Below, in pieces: positions 1-8,318 of a stretch of 64,000 nucleotides of DNA (its first letter is position 1; every line of letters starts with the position of its first letter). This stretch comes from an uncultured Candidatus Saccharibacteria bacterium (GTDB lineage Bacteria > Patescibacteriota > Saccharimonadia > Saccharimonadales > Saccharimonadaceae): NCBI GenBank assembly GCA_937898545.1, contig CALEJV010000004.1, positions 1-64,000 on the forward strand, read 5' to 3'. A model generated the notes under the pieces. The model was not told where the DNA came from and searched no databases. It saw only the letters and a program-made list of their open reading frames with translations. The translations under genes were made by a program, and so were the position numbers.

Positions 1-1095
1 TTGCCGCAAGATGAGCACAATATTGCGGTGTGTAATCTGGTGAGTATTAACCTCAGCGCTTTCCTGGATGATGCGACCAAGACGTGGGACTGGCCACGGC
101 TCGAGCAGGCGACGCGCTCAGCCACGCGGCAGCTCGATAACCTTGTAGACATTACCACAACACCAATCCCCGAGGCGATGAATAGCAATTTGCAAAACCG
201 GGCGATTGGCCTGGGTTTTATGGGCCTGGCCGATGTGCTGGAGAAGCTCGAGCTGAGCTATGAATCTGAGGCGGCGTATGAGCTGATCGATCAGCTGGCG
301 GAGTTTATTAGCTACTACGCCATCGACGAGTCGGCCGAGCTGGCAGTGACGCGCGGTAGCTACCCCAACTTTGCGGGCAGTGGCTGGAGCAAGGGCGAGC
401 TGCCCATCGATACGATCGACCGGCTTGGCGCGCAGCGGGGTGAGGCAGTGGCAATCAATACCACTCGCCGCCTCGACTGGGAGGCGCTGCGCCCCAAGGT
501 GCAACGCGGCATGCGCAATGCCACGCTGATGGCTATCGCTCCCACCGCCAATATCTCGCACGTGACGGGCACCACTCCAGGGATCGACCCGCAATTTAGC
601 CAGATCTTTAGCCGGAGTACGCTTAATGGCAAGTTCCTTGAGGTCAATGCTAACCTGGTGCGCAAGCTCAAAGCACTCGGCCTGTGGGAGGAGCTCAAGG
701 ACGAGCTACTCACCACCCAAGGCGACATCCAGCACATGGAGCAGATTCCTCAGGCGGTGCGCGATGTGTATAAGACGAGCTTTCAGCTGAGCCCGTATGC
801 CTTCATTGAGGTGGCGGCCCGCGCTCAGAAGTGGGTTGACCAAGCGATTAGCCGCAATATGTACTTAGAATCGCGTAATATCGAGGAGTATATTACGATC
901 TACAGTGAAGCCTGGCGTCGCGGCCTGAAAACGACGTATTATTTGCACGTGAAGCCACGCCACCAGTCTGAGCAGGTCTCCATCCGCGCTAACAAAACCG
1001 AACAAAAACTTCACCAAGACGCCAAGCGCGTGGGCTTTGGTGGCTTCTACCGCGCACGCAAGAAGCAGGAGGAAGGGAAGGAGAAGGAATCGTGA
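1..1095 (+). CDS. nrdA: Ribonucleoside-diphosphate reductase, alpha (large) subunit, C-terminal part
   Basis: The frame runs in from the left window edge, so the N-terminal half is missing; about 364 residues are visible. This is the catalytic subunit of class I ribonucleotide reductase, which makes deoxyribonucleotides. Seen: AVCNL with the active-site cysteine at residue 11 of the fragment, the strand ATLMAIAPTANISHVTGTTPGI, and TTYYLH with the paired tyrosines of the radical transfer path. The C-terminal tail after that is Lys/Glu-rich and holds no cysteine, although family members usually end with a redox Cys pair. The stop overlaps the next start (GTGA), and the beta subunit follows at 1450, so the three genes probably form one operon. 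Confidence 0.95.
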   Translation: MPQDEHNIAVCNLVSINLSAFLDDATKTWDWPRLEQATRSATRQLDNLVDITTTPIPEAMNSNLQNRAIGLGFMGLADVLEKLELSYESEAAYELIDQLAEFISYYAIDESAELAVTRGSYPNFAGSGWSKGELPIDTIDRLGAQRGEAVAINTTRRLDWEALRPKVQRGMRNATLMAIAPTANISHVTGTTPGIDPQFSQIFSRSTLNGKFLEVNANLVRKLKALGLWEELKDELLTTQGDIQHMEQIPQAVRDVYKTSFQLSPYAFIEVAARAQKWVDQAISRNMYLESRNIEEYITIYSEAWRRGLKTTYYLHVKPRHQSEQVSIRANKTEQKLHQDAKRVGFGGFYRARKKQEEGKEKES

Positions 1096-1397
1096 GCCAC
1101 GAGTATAGCGATATAACAGAGGTAAGGGTGGACTCAACGGGTTATCAGGATGCAGAGCTGCCAGTTGATGGGACGCAGCGACCGGAGCTTGCACCGGGTG
1201 TCCAGCACACTATAGGCACTGTAGCGATTACAGAGGCAGACGGCACAACCCCAAAACATTATGTCCAATATGCCCTTGATGCTGGTATGGACTCACCACT
1301 CTTCCCAGTGCCAGAGGCGTCCGAGAGCTCGCGCCAGCAAAATAGCAGATCTGCGGTTGAGCAGCGCCACCCAGCAGATATGGAACAAGAAATATAA
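1092..1397 (+). CDS. Hypothetical protein between the RNR subunits
   Basis: A 101-residue acidic protein with a GTG start overlapping the nrdA stop by four bases, which suggests translational coupling. I recognise no domain. It has no cysteine, no membrane segment and no signal peptide, so it does not supply the missing NrdA redox tail. The C-terminal 30 residues are polar and probably disordered. Its position between nrdA and nrdB suggests a role with, or simple co-expression with, ribonucleotide reductase. Confidence 0.6.
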   Translation: MSHEYSDITEVRVDSTGYQDAELPVDGTQRPELAPGVQHTIGTVAITEADGTTPKHYVQYALDAGMDSPLFPVPEASESSRQQNSRSAVEQRHPADMEQEI

Positions 1398-1449
1398 GTG
1401 TAGATAGTATAATAATTAATTCGTTTTTTACAAAAACAAGGAGGTAATA

Positions 1450-2427
1450 ATGGGCATTTTAGGATCAGGCGTACGCGATGGCTTGCAGCTCAAGCCGGTG
1501 CGCTACGACTGGGCGTATCGCCTATACAACCAAGCGGTGGCCAACACGTGGTTCCCCAACGAGGTGCAGCTGAGCCAGGATTTGGCGGATTTTGAGAAAT
1601 TGAGCGAGGACGAAAAGCACGCCCTCAAGACGGTGATTAGCTACCTTAATCCTAACGAGCTGCTGATTAATAAGTCGCTGGCCTTTGGCATTTACCCCTG
1701 CGTCAATGCCGCCGAGTGCCACCTGTATCTTTCGAAGCAGATGTGGGAAGAGGCCAACCACTTTATGACCTTCGAGTATATTATTGAGACTTTCCCGTTT
1801 GACCGCGAGGAAATTTATGCGGCCGGCTGGGGCAAAAAATCCCTGGCCGATAAAGCTGCCTTCCAGACCAAATACGTTACGCGCATGATGGAGGAGCGCC
1901 CGGATGTGACGACGCTGGAGGGCAAGAAGGACTTTGTACGTAATCTGGTGGCGTATAACATCGTGCTGGAAGGAATTTGGTTCTACAGCGGCTTTATGGT
2001 GGGGATGAGCTTCCGCCGGCGCAATCTGCTGCGCAATGTTGGCACGCTGCTCGACTGGGTGACGAAGGACGAAAACCTGCACCTGGAGTTTGGCATTAAC
2101 CTACTGCTGACGATTCTGCATGAAAACCCGGATTTGCAAACTGAGGAATTTGCCGACGAAATCCGCAGCCTGATCCTGGAAGCCGTTGAGCTTGAAAAGG
2201 TCTATAACAAAGACATGCTACCGCGCGGCATTCTAGGCCTAAACGCCGACTACGTCAACCAATACGTGATGTATATGACCGACCGGCGGCTGGAAGAGCT
2301 CGGCTTTGAGCCAGAGTATAACGTGACCAACCCAGCCAAGTGGATGGCCGCCGCCAACGATACACTGGAGCTAGTGAACTTCTTCGAGAGCACCAATACG
2401 AGTTATGAGGTAAATACGACGAAGTAG
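1450..2427 (+). CDS. nrdB: Ribonucleoside-diphosphate reductase, beta subunit, class Ic-like (Phe at radical site)
   Basis: A 325-residue ferritin-like R2 subunit that generates the radical used by NrdA. Candidate metal ligands are E70, E101, H104, E174, E208 and H211 (motifs WEEANH, LEGIWF, DENLHLEF). The residue four after H104, where class Ia proteins have the radical tyrosine, is F108 (HFMTF). Phe here together with Glu as first ligand matches the Chlamydia-type class Ic pattern, whose cofactor is Mn/Fe. Tyr319 near the C-terminus fits the conserved subunit-interface tyrosine. AAGGAGG lies 7 bases before the ATG and a TATAAT about 35 bases upstream gives a separate leadered transcript. 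Confidence 0.93.
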   Translation: MGILGSGVRDGLQLKPVRYDWAYRLYNQAVANTWFPNEVQLSQDLADFEKLSEDEKHALKTVISYLNPNELLINKSLAFGIYPCVNAAECHLYLSKQMWEEANHFMTFEYIIETFPFDREEIYAAGWGKKSLADKAAFQTKYVTRMMEERPDVTTLEGKKDFVRNLVAYNIVLEGIWFYSGFMVGMSFRRRNLLRNVGTLLDWVTKDENLHLEFGINLLLTILHENPDLQTEEFADEIRSLILEAVELEKVYNKDMLPRGILGLNADYVNQYVMYMTDRRLEELGFEPEYNVTNPAKWMAAANDTLELVNFFESTNTSYEVNTTK

Positions 2428-2465
2428 CTGCTAGCGCGTGCGTGAATCACGAGCAGTTTTCTGGG

Positions 2466-2627
2466 CTTGTCGTGTCATAGCGACGCATCGCCTGAGGGGC
2501 TATTGCCAGACAAGAAAATATCTGGAGGCCAGCAAACAAGCAAGCGGAGGGCTACTGTAGCATAATCTGGCCGGAACATTTTCGGTCTGGTGATAGCCCA
2601 TCAGGCAGTCTCTCAGTCCACGACAAG
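2466..2627. other. Long imperfect inverted repeat, candidate structured RNA
   Basis: The 232-base gap after nrdB folds into one long hairpin. CTTGTCGTG (2466-2474) pairs with 2619-2627. After an asymmetric internal loop, 2490-2511 pairs with 2585-2606 over 22 positions with one mismatch and two G-U pairs. GAAAAT (2514-2519) pairs with 2578-2583 and GGCCAG (2527-2532) with 2567-2572; a small hairpin sits in the apex. It could be a small RNA, a leader element of the following gene, or a MITE-like repeat. No poly-T run follows on either strand, and I see no strong promoter. A 6S-like shape is noted, without proof. Confidence 0.55.
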
Positions 2628-2659
2628 ATAGAGTAATACAAGAAAGGAATATAGCCACC

Positions 2660-3055
2660 ATGAATACCCTCACACAAACCATCCTCGATACCGTACCGGT
2701 TGGTGCGCTGGCCACCGTCAATCGCGACCGCACGCCGCTGGTGACGCCACTGCACTTTGTGCGGGTGGGCAATGCAATCGCCTGGCTGTCTGATCGTGAG
2801 GCACGTCACTCACACAACGCCTTTCGCACTGGGCGGGCAGAGTTTGTGGTGTGGAATGATGCGAAGCAGGCCGTTTATCTCCATACTACGGTGCGCGAAG
2901 CCCGCGAGGACGAAGTCGCGGCCATTACTGAGGCATACACGGCCAAGCTGGGGAGCTTCCGCCCGCAGTGTGCCCAGCCGCAGTGGTATGTTGCACCAAT
3001 TGGCCAGCTGGATGATAATTCTACAACAGAAAATTGGGTGCATTACCTTGCGTAA
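2660..3055 (+). CDS. FMN-binding split-barrel protein (pyridoxamine 5'-phosphate oxidase-like)
   Basis: A 131-residue protein with the pattern of the PNPOx-like flavin split barrel: an N-terminal helix, then GALATVNRDRTPLVTPLHFV, then IAWLSDREARHSHN and a later WYVAPIGQLDD. Such proteins bind FMN or F420 and act as small oxidoreductases; the substrate cannot be told from sequence. AGAAAGGAATATAG before the ATG gives a ribosome site. The long hairpin at 2466-2627 lies directly upstream and could be in its leader. Confidence 0.75.
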   Translation: MNTLTQTILDTVPVGALATVNRDRTPLVTPLHFVRVGNAIAWLSDREARHSHNAFRTGRAEFVVWNDAKQAVYLHTTVREAREDEVAAITEAYTAKLGSFRPQCAQPQWYVAPIGQLDDNSTTENWVHYLA

Positions 3056-3115
3056 AACGCTATATATAGCGTACAATAGACACTATAACTAAAAAACGGG
3101 TAGGGAATAATAACC

Positions 3116-3346
3116 ATGACGCAGACAACACAAACGACATCACCAACAACCGATCCAGCGACTACGCAGGCGCAGACCACCAAGCCCCAGCTGACGGACG
3201 ACATGACGCTCGAGGAAAAACTTGACGCCATCGAGCAAGCACTGCTGGCCGCTCAGCAGGTTGCCGTCGACCAAGCAGCGGCGAGTGGCACTCCTGTTAT
3301 TATGCCAGATCCAGCGGAGCTAACCATGTGCGAGGGCTGCCAATAG
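3116..3346 (+). CDS. Small hypothetical protein
   Basis: A 76-residue protein. The first 25 residues are Thr/Gln-rich low complexity. A helix follows (LEEKLDAIEQALLAAQQVAVDQ), then a short tail ending MCEGCQ, a CxxC-like pair that could bind a metal or form a disulfide. It is flanked by a TATA-rich promoter region (about 3060-3090) and an intrinsic terminator at 3362-3395, so it forms its own transcription unit. I know no family for it. Confidence 0.65.
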   Translation: MTQTTQTTSPTTDPATTQAQTTKPQLTDDMTLEEKLDAIEQALLAAQQVAVDQAAASGTPVIMPDPAELTMCEGCQ

Positions 3347-3361
3347 GTGGCTCGTATCAAT

Positions 3362-3395
3362 AACCAGCAGAAGCCAGCTACTAGGCTGGTTTTTT
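3362..3395 (+). terminator. Intrinsic terminator
   Basis: AACCAGC (3362-3368) pairs with GCTGGTT (3385-3391), followed by a run of T. It closes the 76-residue gene and separates it from pyrG. Confidence 0.75.
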
Positions 3396-3449
3396 GCTGG
3401 TATACTGCTTATGGATACATGCTACAATAGAACGCGAGAGGGAGATTGT

Positions 3450-5066
3450 ATGACACAGACACACCAACCAACGTATATTTTTGTCACCGGTGGGGTACTC
3501 TCTGGGGTGGGTAAGGGCGTCACAGCGGCCAGTATTGGTGCAGTGCTGCAGGCCAAGGGCTTATCTGTCTCGGTGCAAAAGTGCGACCCGTACCTCAACG
3601 TCGATGCTGGGCTACTTAACCCCAAGGAGCATGGCGAGTGCTTCGTAACCAAAGATGGAGCGGAGACCGATCTCGACCTTGGCCACTACGAGCGCTTTTT
3701 AGATCTTGAACTCACCCAGCGCAATGCTACGCTGGCGGGGCGGCTGCTGCGTGACTTGATCGCCGATGAGCGGGCTGGGAAATTTGGTGGCCAGACGGTG
3801 CAGCTGGTGCCGCACCTCACCCAAGCGATCAAGCGAGCCATCCACCAGGCAGCAGCGGGTCAGGTGCACATTGTGGAGATTGGTGGCACGGTGGGAGATT
3901 ATGAGGGACTAAGCTTCGTCGAGGCGATCCGCGAGTTCTCATTAGAGGTGGGGCGCGAGCACTGTCTCTTTGTCCATGTGGTGTATGTGCCATTTCTTGC
4001 GACCAGCCAGGAATACAAGACAAAGCCAGCCCAGAATGCCATGGCCGACCTGCGTGGCTTTGGCATTATGCCCGATGTGGTGGCAGTCCGCACCGAGGGC
4101 AGCACAGCGCCGCCGCGTGGCGTGGCGGATAAGATTGCCATTGCTAGTGGGGTACAGCCAGAGGGGATCATTATGATGCCAAATGTCGATACGGTCTACA
4201 AGGTGCCCCTGATGGTTGCGCGCGAATTGGGCCCGGTGCTGGCGAGTTTTACTGGCAATATGACGGTGCCAGATATGACGCGCTGGCAGCAGCTCGTCCG
4301 GCATGACAGCCAGACCTACCACCGGCGGCTGACGATTGGCCTCGTGGCGAAATATGTTGATAATGCCGATACCTATCTCTCTATCACCGAGGCACTCAAA
4401 GCAGCGGCCTGGGCGCACCGCAGCGAGGTGACCATCCAGTGGATCAATGCCGAGACGGTGACCGACGCAGCGCTCAGCGCTGTGGATGCGGTGGTAGTGC
4501 CCGGTGGCTTTGGCAAGCGCGGGGTGGAAGGGAAGATTGCGGCGGCAAGTTACTGCTTGCAGCACAATATACCGTATCTTGGTATATGCTTGGGGATGCA
4601 GGTGGCAGTGATTGCCGCTGCTCGCCGCGGTGGTCTGGCCCAGGCTGGCAGTGCGGAGTGTGGCGCTGCGCCAGATGATGCCGTCATCTACCTCATGCCT
4701 GACCAGCAGGGCAAGCAATCGACTGGCGGGACGATGCGCCTGGGTAATTACCCAGCGGTGCTGCAAGCCGGCTCGCGCATTGCCAAGACATATGGCACAA
4801 CAGAGGTTGTGGAGCGTCACCGCCACCGCTATGAGGTAAATCAAGCGCATCTTGCTGCTATTAACGCGGGCGGGGTTGTGGTGTCGGGCACGTCACCCGA
4901 TGGTAGGCTGGTCGAGTTCGTCGAGGCACCGACCTGCGACTACTTTGTTGCGACTCAGGCTCATCCAGAGTTTACCTCGCGGCCATTCCGAGCCCACCCG
5001 CTTTTTGCTGGGTTAGTGCAGGCGGCGCTCAAGCGGCAGAAGCGGATGCAGAAGGGCAAGGCGTAA
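3450..5066 (+). CDS. pyrG: CTP synthase
   Basis: A 538-residue protein that makes CTP from UTP, ATP and glutamine. The N-terminal synthetase domain has TGGVLSGVGKGVTAASIG and VEIGGTVGDYEG. The C-terminal class I glutamine amidotransferase has the nucleophile in GICLGMQ (about residue 380) and the HPEF box near the end. The ATG at 3450 follows GAGGGAG; an upstream in-frame ATG at 3411 has no ribosome site and lies inside the promoter (TACAAT near 3422). Length is normal for the family. Confidence 0.96.
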   Translation: MTQTHQPTYIFVTGGVLSGVGKGVTAASIGAVLQAKGLSVSVQKCDPYLNVDAGLLNPKEHGECFVTKDGAETDLDLGHYERFLDLELTQRNATLAGRLLRDLIADERAGKFGGQTVQLVPHLTQAIKRAIHQAAAGQVHIVEIGGTVGDYEGLSFVEAIREFSLEVGREHCLFVHVVYVPFLATSQEYKTKPAQNAMADLRGFGIMPDVVAVRTEGSTAPPRGVADKIAIASGVQPEGIIMMPNVDTVYKVPLMVARELGPVLASFTGNMTVPDMTRWQQLVRHDSQTYHRRLTIGLVAKYVDNADTYLSITEALKAAAWAHRSEVTIQWINAETVTDAALSAVDAVVVPGGFGKRGVEGKIAAASYCLQHNIPYLGICLGMQVAVIAAARRGGLAQAGSAECGAAPDDAVIYLMPDQQGKQSTGGTMRLGNYPAVLQAGSRIAKTYGTTEVVERHRHRYEVNQAHLAAINAGGVVVSGTSPDGRLVEFVEAPTCDYFVATQAHPEFTSRPFRAHPLFAGLVQAALKRQKRMQKGKA

Positions 5067-5109
5067 ACCTTCTCGCTACGCTTACGCTATTCTTGCGGCG
5101 CATCTGTTG

Positions 5110-5122
5110 TATACTATAATCA
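5110..5122 (+). promoter_or_regulatory. Leaderless promoter -10 of argS
   Basis: TATACT at 5110-5115, then ATAATC, then the ATG at 5122. A start site seven bases past the hexamer would fall on the A of the start codon. Confidence 0.55.
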
Positions 5123-6786
5123 TGGAACAGACGATTCGTGATGCAGTATATACTCTTTATCAACAAACTCCGCCGGTGGAATTAACGCGGCCGGAGCCGA
5201 CGTTTGGCGATTTTGCGACCAACGTTGCACTCAAGCTTGCCAAGCCACTGGGCAAGAAGCCGCGCAAGATTGCCGAGGAGGTGGCGGCGGTGCTGCGCCA
5301 GACTGGCCAGTTTTCTGACGTGAGTGTGGCTGGCCCGGGGTTTATTAATCTCCGCTTAAGTGATGAAGCGCTGTGGCAGGCGGCCAATACCGCACCGCAG
5401 CAGATTTATGGCGGCATGCGCTACACGTTGGAATATAGCTGCCCCAACGCCTTTAAGGAGTTACATACTGGTCACTTGTACCAGACGGTGTATGGCGATA
5501 TATTGGCGCGGATCATTGAGTCGGTTGGCGCGGCGGTAGACCGAGCCAGCTTTGGTGGTGATGTCGGCCTGCACGTTGCTAAGTGTTTATGGGGGATGCG
5601 TCATACGCTAGGTGGTGAGCTACCAGAGAAATTAACAGAGGTAGAGAGCAATGTCTTTGCTCGGGCGCGGTGGATTAGCCAAGCCTATGTGATCGGTGCT
5701 AAAGCGTACGAAGAGAACGAGACGGCGAAGCAAGAGATTATTGAGTTTAACAAGTTAGTCTATAGCTACCACGAGCATGATGAGCATAATACGCCACTGG
5801 CTCAGATCTATTGGACGACGCGCCAGTGGAGCTTGGATTACTTCGATGCCTTCTATACGATGATTCAGGTCGATCATCTTGACTATATCCCCGAGAGTAG
5901 CACCGCACCGATTGGCCTGGCCGTGGTGCACGAGCAGCTGGAGCGGGGGAATTTGCAGCGCTCTGAGGGGGCAGTGGTCTTCGTCGGTGACCCTGCTAAG
6001 CATCTACACACCCGCGTCTTCGTCACGTCCAACGGCCTGCCAACGTACGAGACAAAGGACATTGGCGTTATCTGGAAGGAGGTGGCAGACTACCACTTCG
6101 ACCACCGGATTCTCATCACTGGCAACGACCAAAAGGAGTATATGCGTGTGGTGTATGCTGCAGCTGAGCTCTTCCGGCCTGAGCTAGCTGGGCGGATGAC
6201 CCACCTGACCAATGGCACGGTGCGTTTTGGCGATGGTAGCAAGATGAGCTCGCGCCTGGGTAATGTGGCGCGAGCGGCCGATGTGCTCACTATCGTCCAG
6301 GAGCGCGTGGCAAACCTCACCACAGACCCAGTGGTGCAGCGCCAGGTGGCCCTGGGGGCGATCAAGTACGCTTTTGCGAAGTATCGTATGGGCAACGATA
6401 TCGCCTTTGATATGGATGAGACGGTGAGCCTACAGGGCAACTCTGGCCCCTATATTCAATATGCTCATGCTCGGGCCTGCAGCATCCTTGCCAAGGCGAG
6501 TGCCGAGCCTGCCGAGCCGACTGATTGCACTGATGATGAGCGCCTCCTCCTGCGCAAGCTGAGCGAATATCCAGAGGTTGTCGAGAAGGCCGCTCGCGAG
6601 TATCTTGTGCATGGCATCTGCCACTACCTCTATGAGCTTGCCCAAGAATTTAACCGCTTCTACGAGAAAAACCGTGTCGTTGGCAGCCCGCGCCAGGCCG
6701 AGCGCCTGAGCCTGGTGCAGCGCTACCGTGACACCCTGGCTTCTGGTCTTGCTCTGCTCGGTATCGAAGCACCGGAGCGGCTGTAG
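5122..6786 (+). CDS. argS: Arginyl-tRNA synthetase
   Basis: A 554-residue class Ia synthetase that charges tRNA-Arg. Seen in order: an N-terminal Add1-like domain with FGDFATNVALKLAKPLGKKP, the HIGH-type motif ELHTGHL, the arginine-binding region, a KMSKS-like loop SKMSSRLGNV that lacks the usual second lysine, and a DALR anticodon-binding domain at the end. The ATG at 5122 lies six bases after a TATACT hexamer (5110-5115) with no ribosome site, so the mRNA is probably leaderless. Confidence 0.95.
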   Translation: MEQTIRDAVYTLYQQTPPVELTRPEPTFGDFATNVALKLAKPLGKKPRKIAEEVAAVLRQTGQFSDVSVAGPGFINLRLSDEALWQAANTAPQQIYGGMRYTLEYSCPNAFKELHTGHLYQTVYGDILARIIESVGAAVDRASFGGDVGLHVAKCLWGMRHTLGGELPEKLTEVESNVFARARWISQAYVIGAKAYEENETAKQEIIEFNKLVYSYHEHDEHNTPLAQIYWTTRQWSLDYFDAFYTMIQVDHLDYIPESSTAPIGLAVVHEQLERGNLQRSEGAVVFVGDPAKHLHTRVFVTSNGLPTYETKDIGVIWKEVADYHFDHRILITGNDQKEYMRVVYAAAELFRPELAGRMTHLTNGTVRFGDGSKMSSRLGNVARAADVLTIVQERVANLTTDPVVQRQVALGAIKYAFAKYRMGNDIAFDMDETVSLQGNSGPYIQYAHARACSILAKASAEPAEPTDCTDDERLLLRKLSEYPEVVEKAAREYLVHGICHYLYELAQEFNRFYEKNRVVGSPRQAERLSLVQRYRDTLASGLALLGIEAPERL

Positions 6787-7007
6787 TGGGTGAGCGTACG
6801 TGGGTGGGTAGCGCACAAGCCAGTGCTATCACGTGGGTTTAGGAAGACGCGTGAGGATAGGATCGTAGCTGCCGAGCGAGACAAAGAGAAGATTGAGAAG
6901 CGATTAGCGAAGTCCTCGCGCCATAGAACACCACCAACACAAGACCGCTAGCAATTAATGCAGAATATGCTATAATTTGAATAAACAATGGTTAATAAGG
7001 AGAACCT

Positions 7008-7457
7008 ATGGCAGAACGAACAACAACCAAAACCAAAGCAGCTGCTGCAAAGAAGCCTGCTGCACGCCGCACCCCACGCAAGGCTGCCCAAGAGGCTGCA
7101 GCTGCTGCCCAAGCGATGGAGCAGAAGATGAAGAACAGCCACCTCGGCGGTTTTGCGGACTTCATCCGTGAGCAGGGTGTGGTGGGCCTGGCTGTTGGTT
7201 TGGCGATTGGTACCGCCGCCGGCGACACGGTCAAAAAATTAGTTCAGGGGTTTATTAGCCCGGTGGTGCAGTTTATCGTCGGTTCGCAAAAGGGGCTCGA
7301 GGCTGCCAGCACGCACATCGAAATTGCTGGGCGCAGCGCCGACTTCGCGTGGGGAGCCTTCGTAAGCTCGCTGATCACCTTGATCGCCACAGCATTTGTC
7401 ATCTACCTGATCATCCACTTTCTCAAGCTCGACCGCTTAGACAAGAAAAAAGACTAA
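7008..7457 (+). CDS. mscL: Large-conductance mechanosensitive channel, MscL-like
   Basis: A 149-residue membrane protein. Residues 1-45 are an Ala/Lys/Arg-rich, histone-like tail not found in standard MscL. GGFADFIREQGVVGLAVGLAIG (about 47-68) matches the amphipathic helix and first pore helix of MscL; a second membrane helix lies near 115-137. The family releases turgor under hypo-osmotic shock. The ATG follows AAGGAGAACCT, with TATAAT at about 6972, and a strong terminator follows. Confidence 0.85.
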   Translation: MAERTTTKTKAAAAKKPAARRTPRKAAQEAAAAAQAMEQKMKNSHLGGFADFIREQGVVGLAVGLAIGTAAGDTVKKLVQGFISPVVQFIVGSQKGLEAASTHIEIAGRSADFAWGAFVSSLITLIATAFVIYLIIHFLKLDRLDKKKD

Positions 7458-7482
7458 CGAGGCGAGAAGCCTCAGAGCGATC

Positions 7483-7510
7483 AACCACACCCACCCAGGG
7501 TGTGGTTTTT
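7483..7510 (+). terminator. Intrinsic terminator of mscL
   Basis: AACCACACC (7483-7491) pairs with GGTGTGGTT (7499-7507), then a run of T. Confidence 0.85.
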
Positions 7511-7766
7511 CTATGGTGAATAATAAATTTGCGCACTACCCAAACATCTACGTAGCCTGAACACAATAATGAACCATTCGAAAATAACAGGGGTAGGGGA
7601 GATGATTTACCGCATAATTACACCCTAGAATAGGGGAGTGGGAAGGGAGGTAAAGACCTCTGAACAAAAAAGTAGTACACTAACTTGCACACCAGTAAAG
7701 CGTATGCTTATAACAGTAATAACTAAGGATGAGCGCTATGTGGTGGACATGTAGTATACTAGAAGC
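7511..7766. other. Intergenic region upstream of orn
   Basis: About 255 bases with scattered GGGG tracts and no convincing gene. The only clear element is the orn -10 hexamer at its right end. Confidence 0.5.
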
Positions 7767-7767
7767 A
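7755..7767 (+). promoter_or_regulatory. Leaderless promoter -10 of orn
   Basis: TATACT at 7755-7760 followed by AGAAGC and the ATG at 7767; no ribosome site. Confidence 0.6.
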
Positions 7768-8318
7768 TGAAACCAAGCTTCAAACCAAAACGGATTTTGT
7801 GGGTAGACCTTGAGATGACGGGGTTAGACCCTACCACGGATGAAATACTAGAGGTGGCGGCGATTGTGACGGACTGGACCTTTGCCGAGATTGCAACGTA
7901 CGAAGGGGTGGTGCGCCATGATGCAGCTAAGCTTAAGTGCCTCCTCGACGGTAACTCCAGCTTTTGGGATCAGCACCCGGTAGCGCGGCGCGGGCTCGAG
8001 GAGCAGAATGCTCAGGGTAAGCCGCTGGCAACAATTGAGCAAGAGCTGCTGGCGTTTTGTGATGAGCAGTGTGCTGGCGAGGGGCGGATATTGCTCGCGG
8101 GTAACTCCATCCACCAAGATCGCCGCTTTATCGACCGCTGGTGGCCGCAGCTGGCGCAGCGTTTGCATTACCGCATGCTCGATGTGAGCGCCTGGAAGGT
8201 GGTGATGGAGGGCAAATACGGCAAGAAATTTGCCAAGCCAGAAGACCACCGCGCGCTGGAGGATATTCGTGGTAGTATTATGGAGCTGCGCTATTATCTA
8301 CAAAAGGTCGCTTTGTAA
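7767..8318 (+). CDS. orn: Oligoribonuclease
   Basis: A 183-residue DEDDh 3'-5' exonuclease that degrades two- to five-nucleotide RNAs, including pGpG. Catalytic residues are D14 and E16 (WVDLEMTGLDP), the Asp in GNSIHQDRRFID, and His/Asp in EDHRALEDI. Length is normal for Orn. The stop overlaps the corA-like start by one base, so the two genes are probably co-transcribed. Confidence 0.94.
   Translation: MKPSFKPKRILWVDLEMTGLDPTTDEILEVAAIVTDWTFAEIATYEGVVRHDAAKLKCLLDGNSSFWDQHPVARRGLEEQNAQGKPLATIEQELLAFCDEQCAGEGRILLAGNSIHQDRRFIDRWWPQLAQRLHYRMLDVSAWKVVMEGKYGKKFAKPEDHRALEDIRGSIMELRYYLQKVAL

Noticed and set aside
2466..2627. Naming the hairpin 6S RNA
   Set aside because: Only the overall shape is similar; no promoter, terminator or conserved bases support the name.
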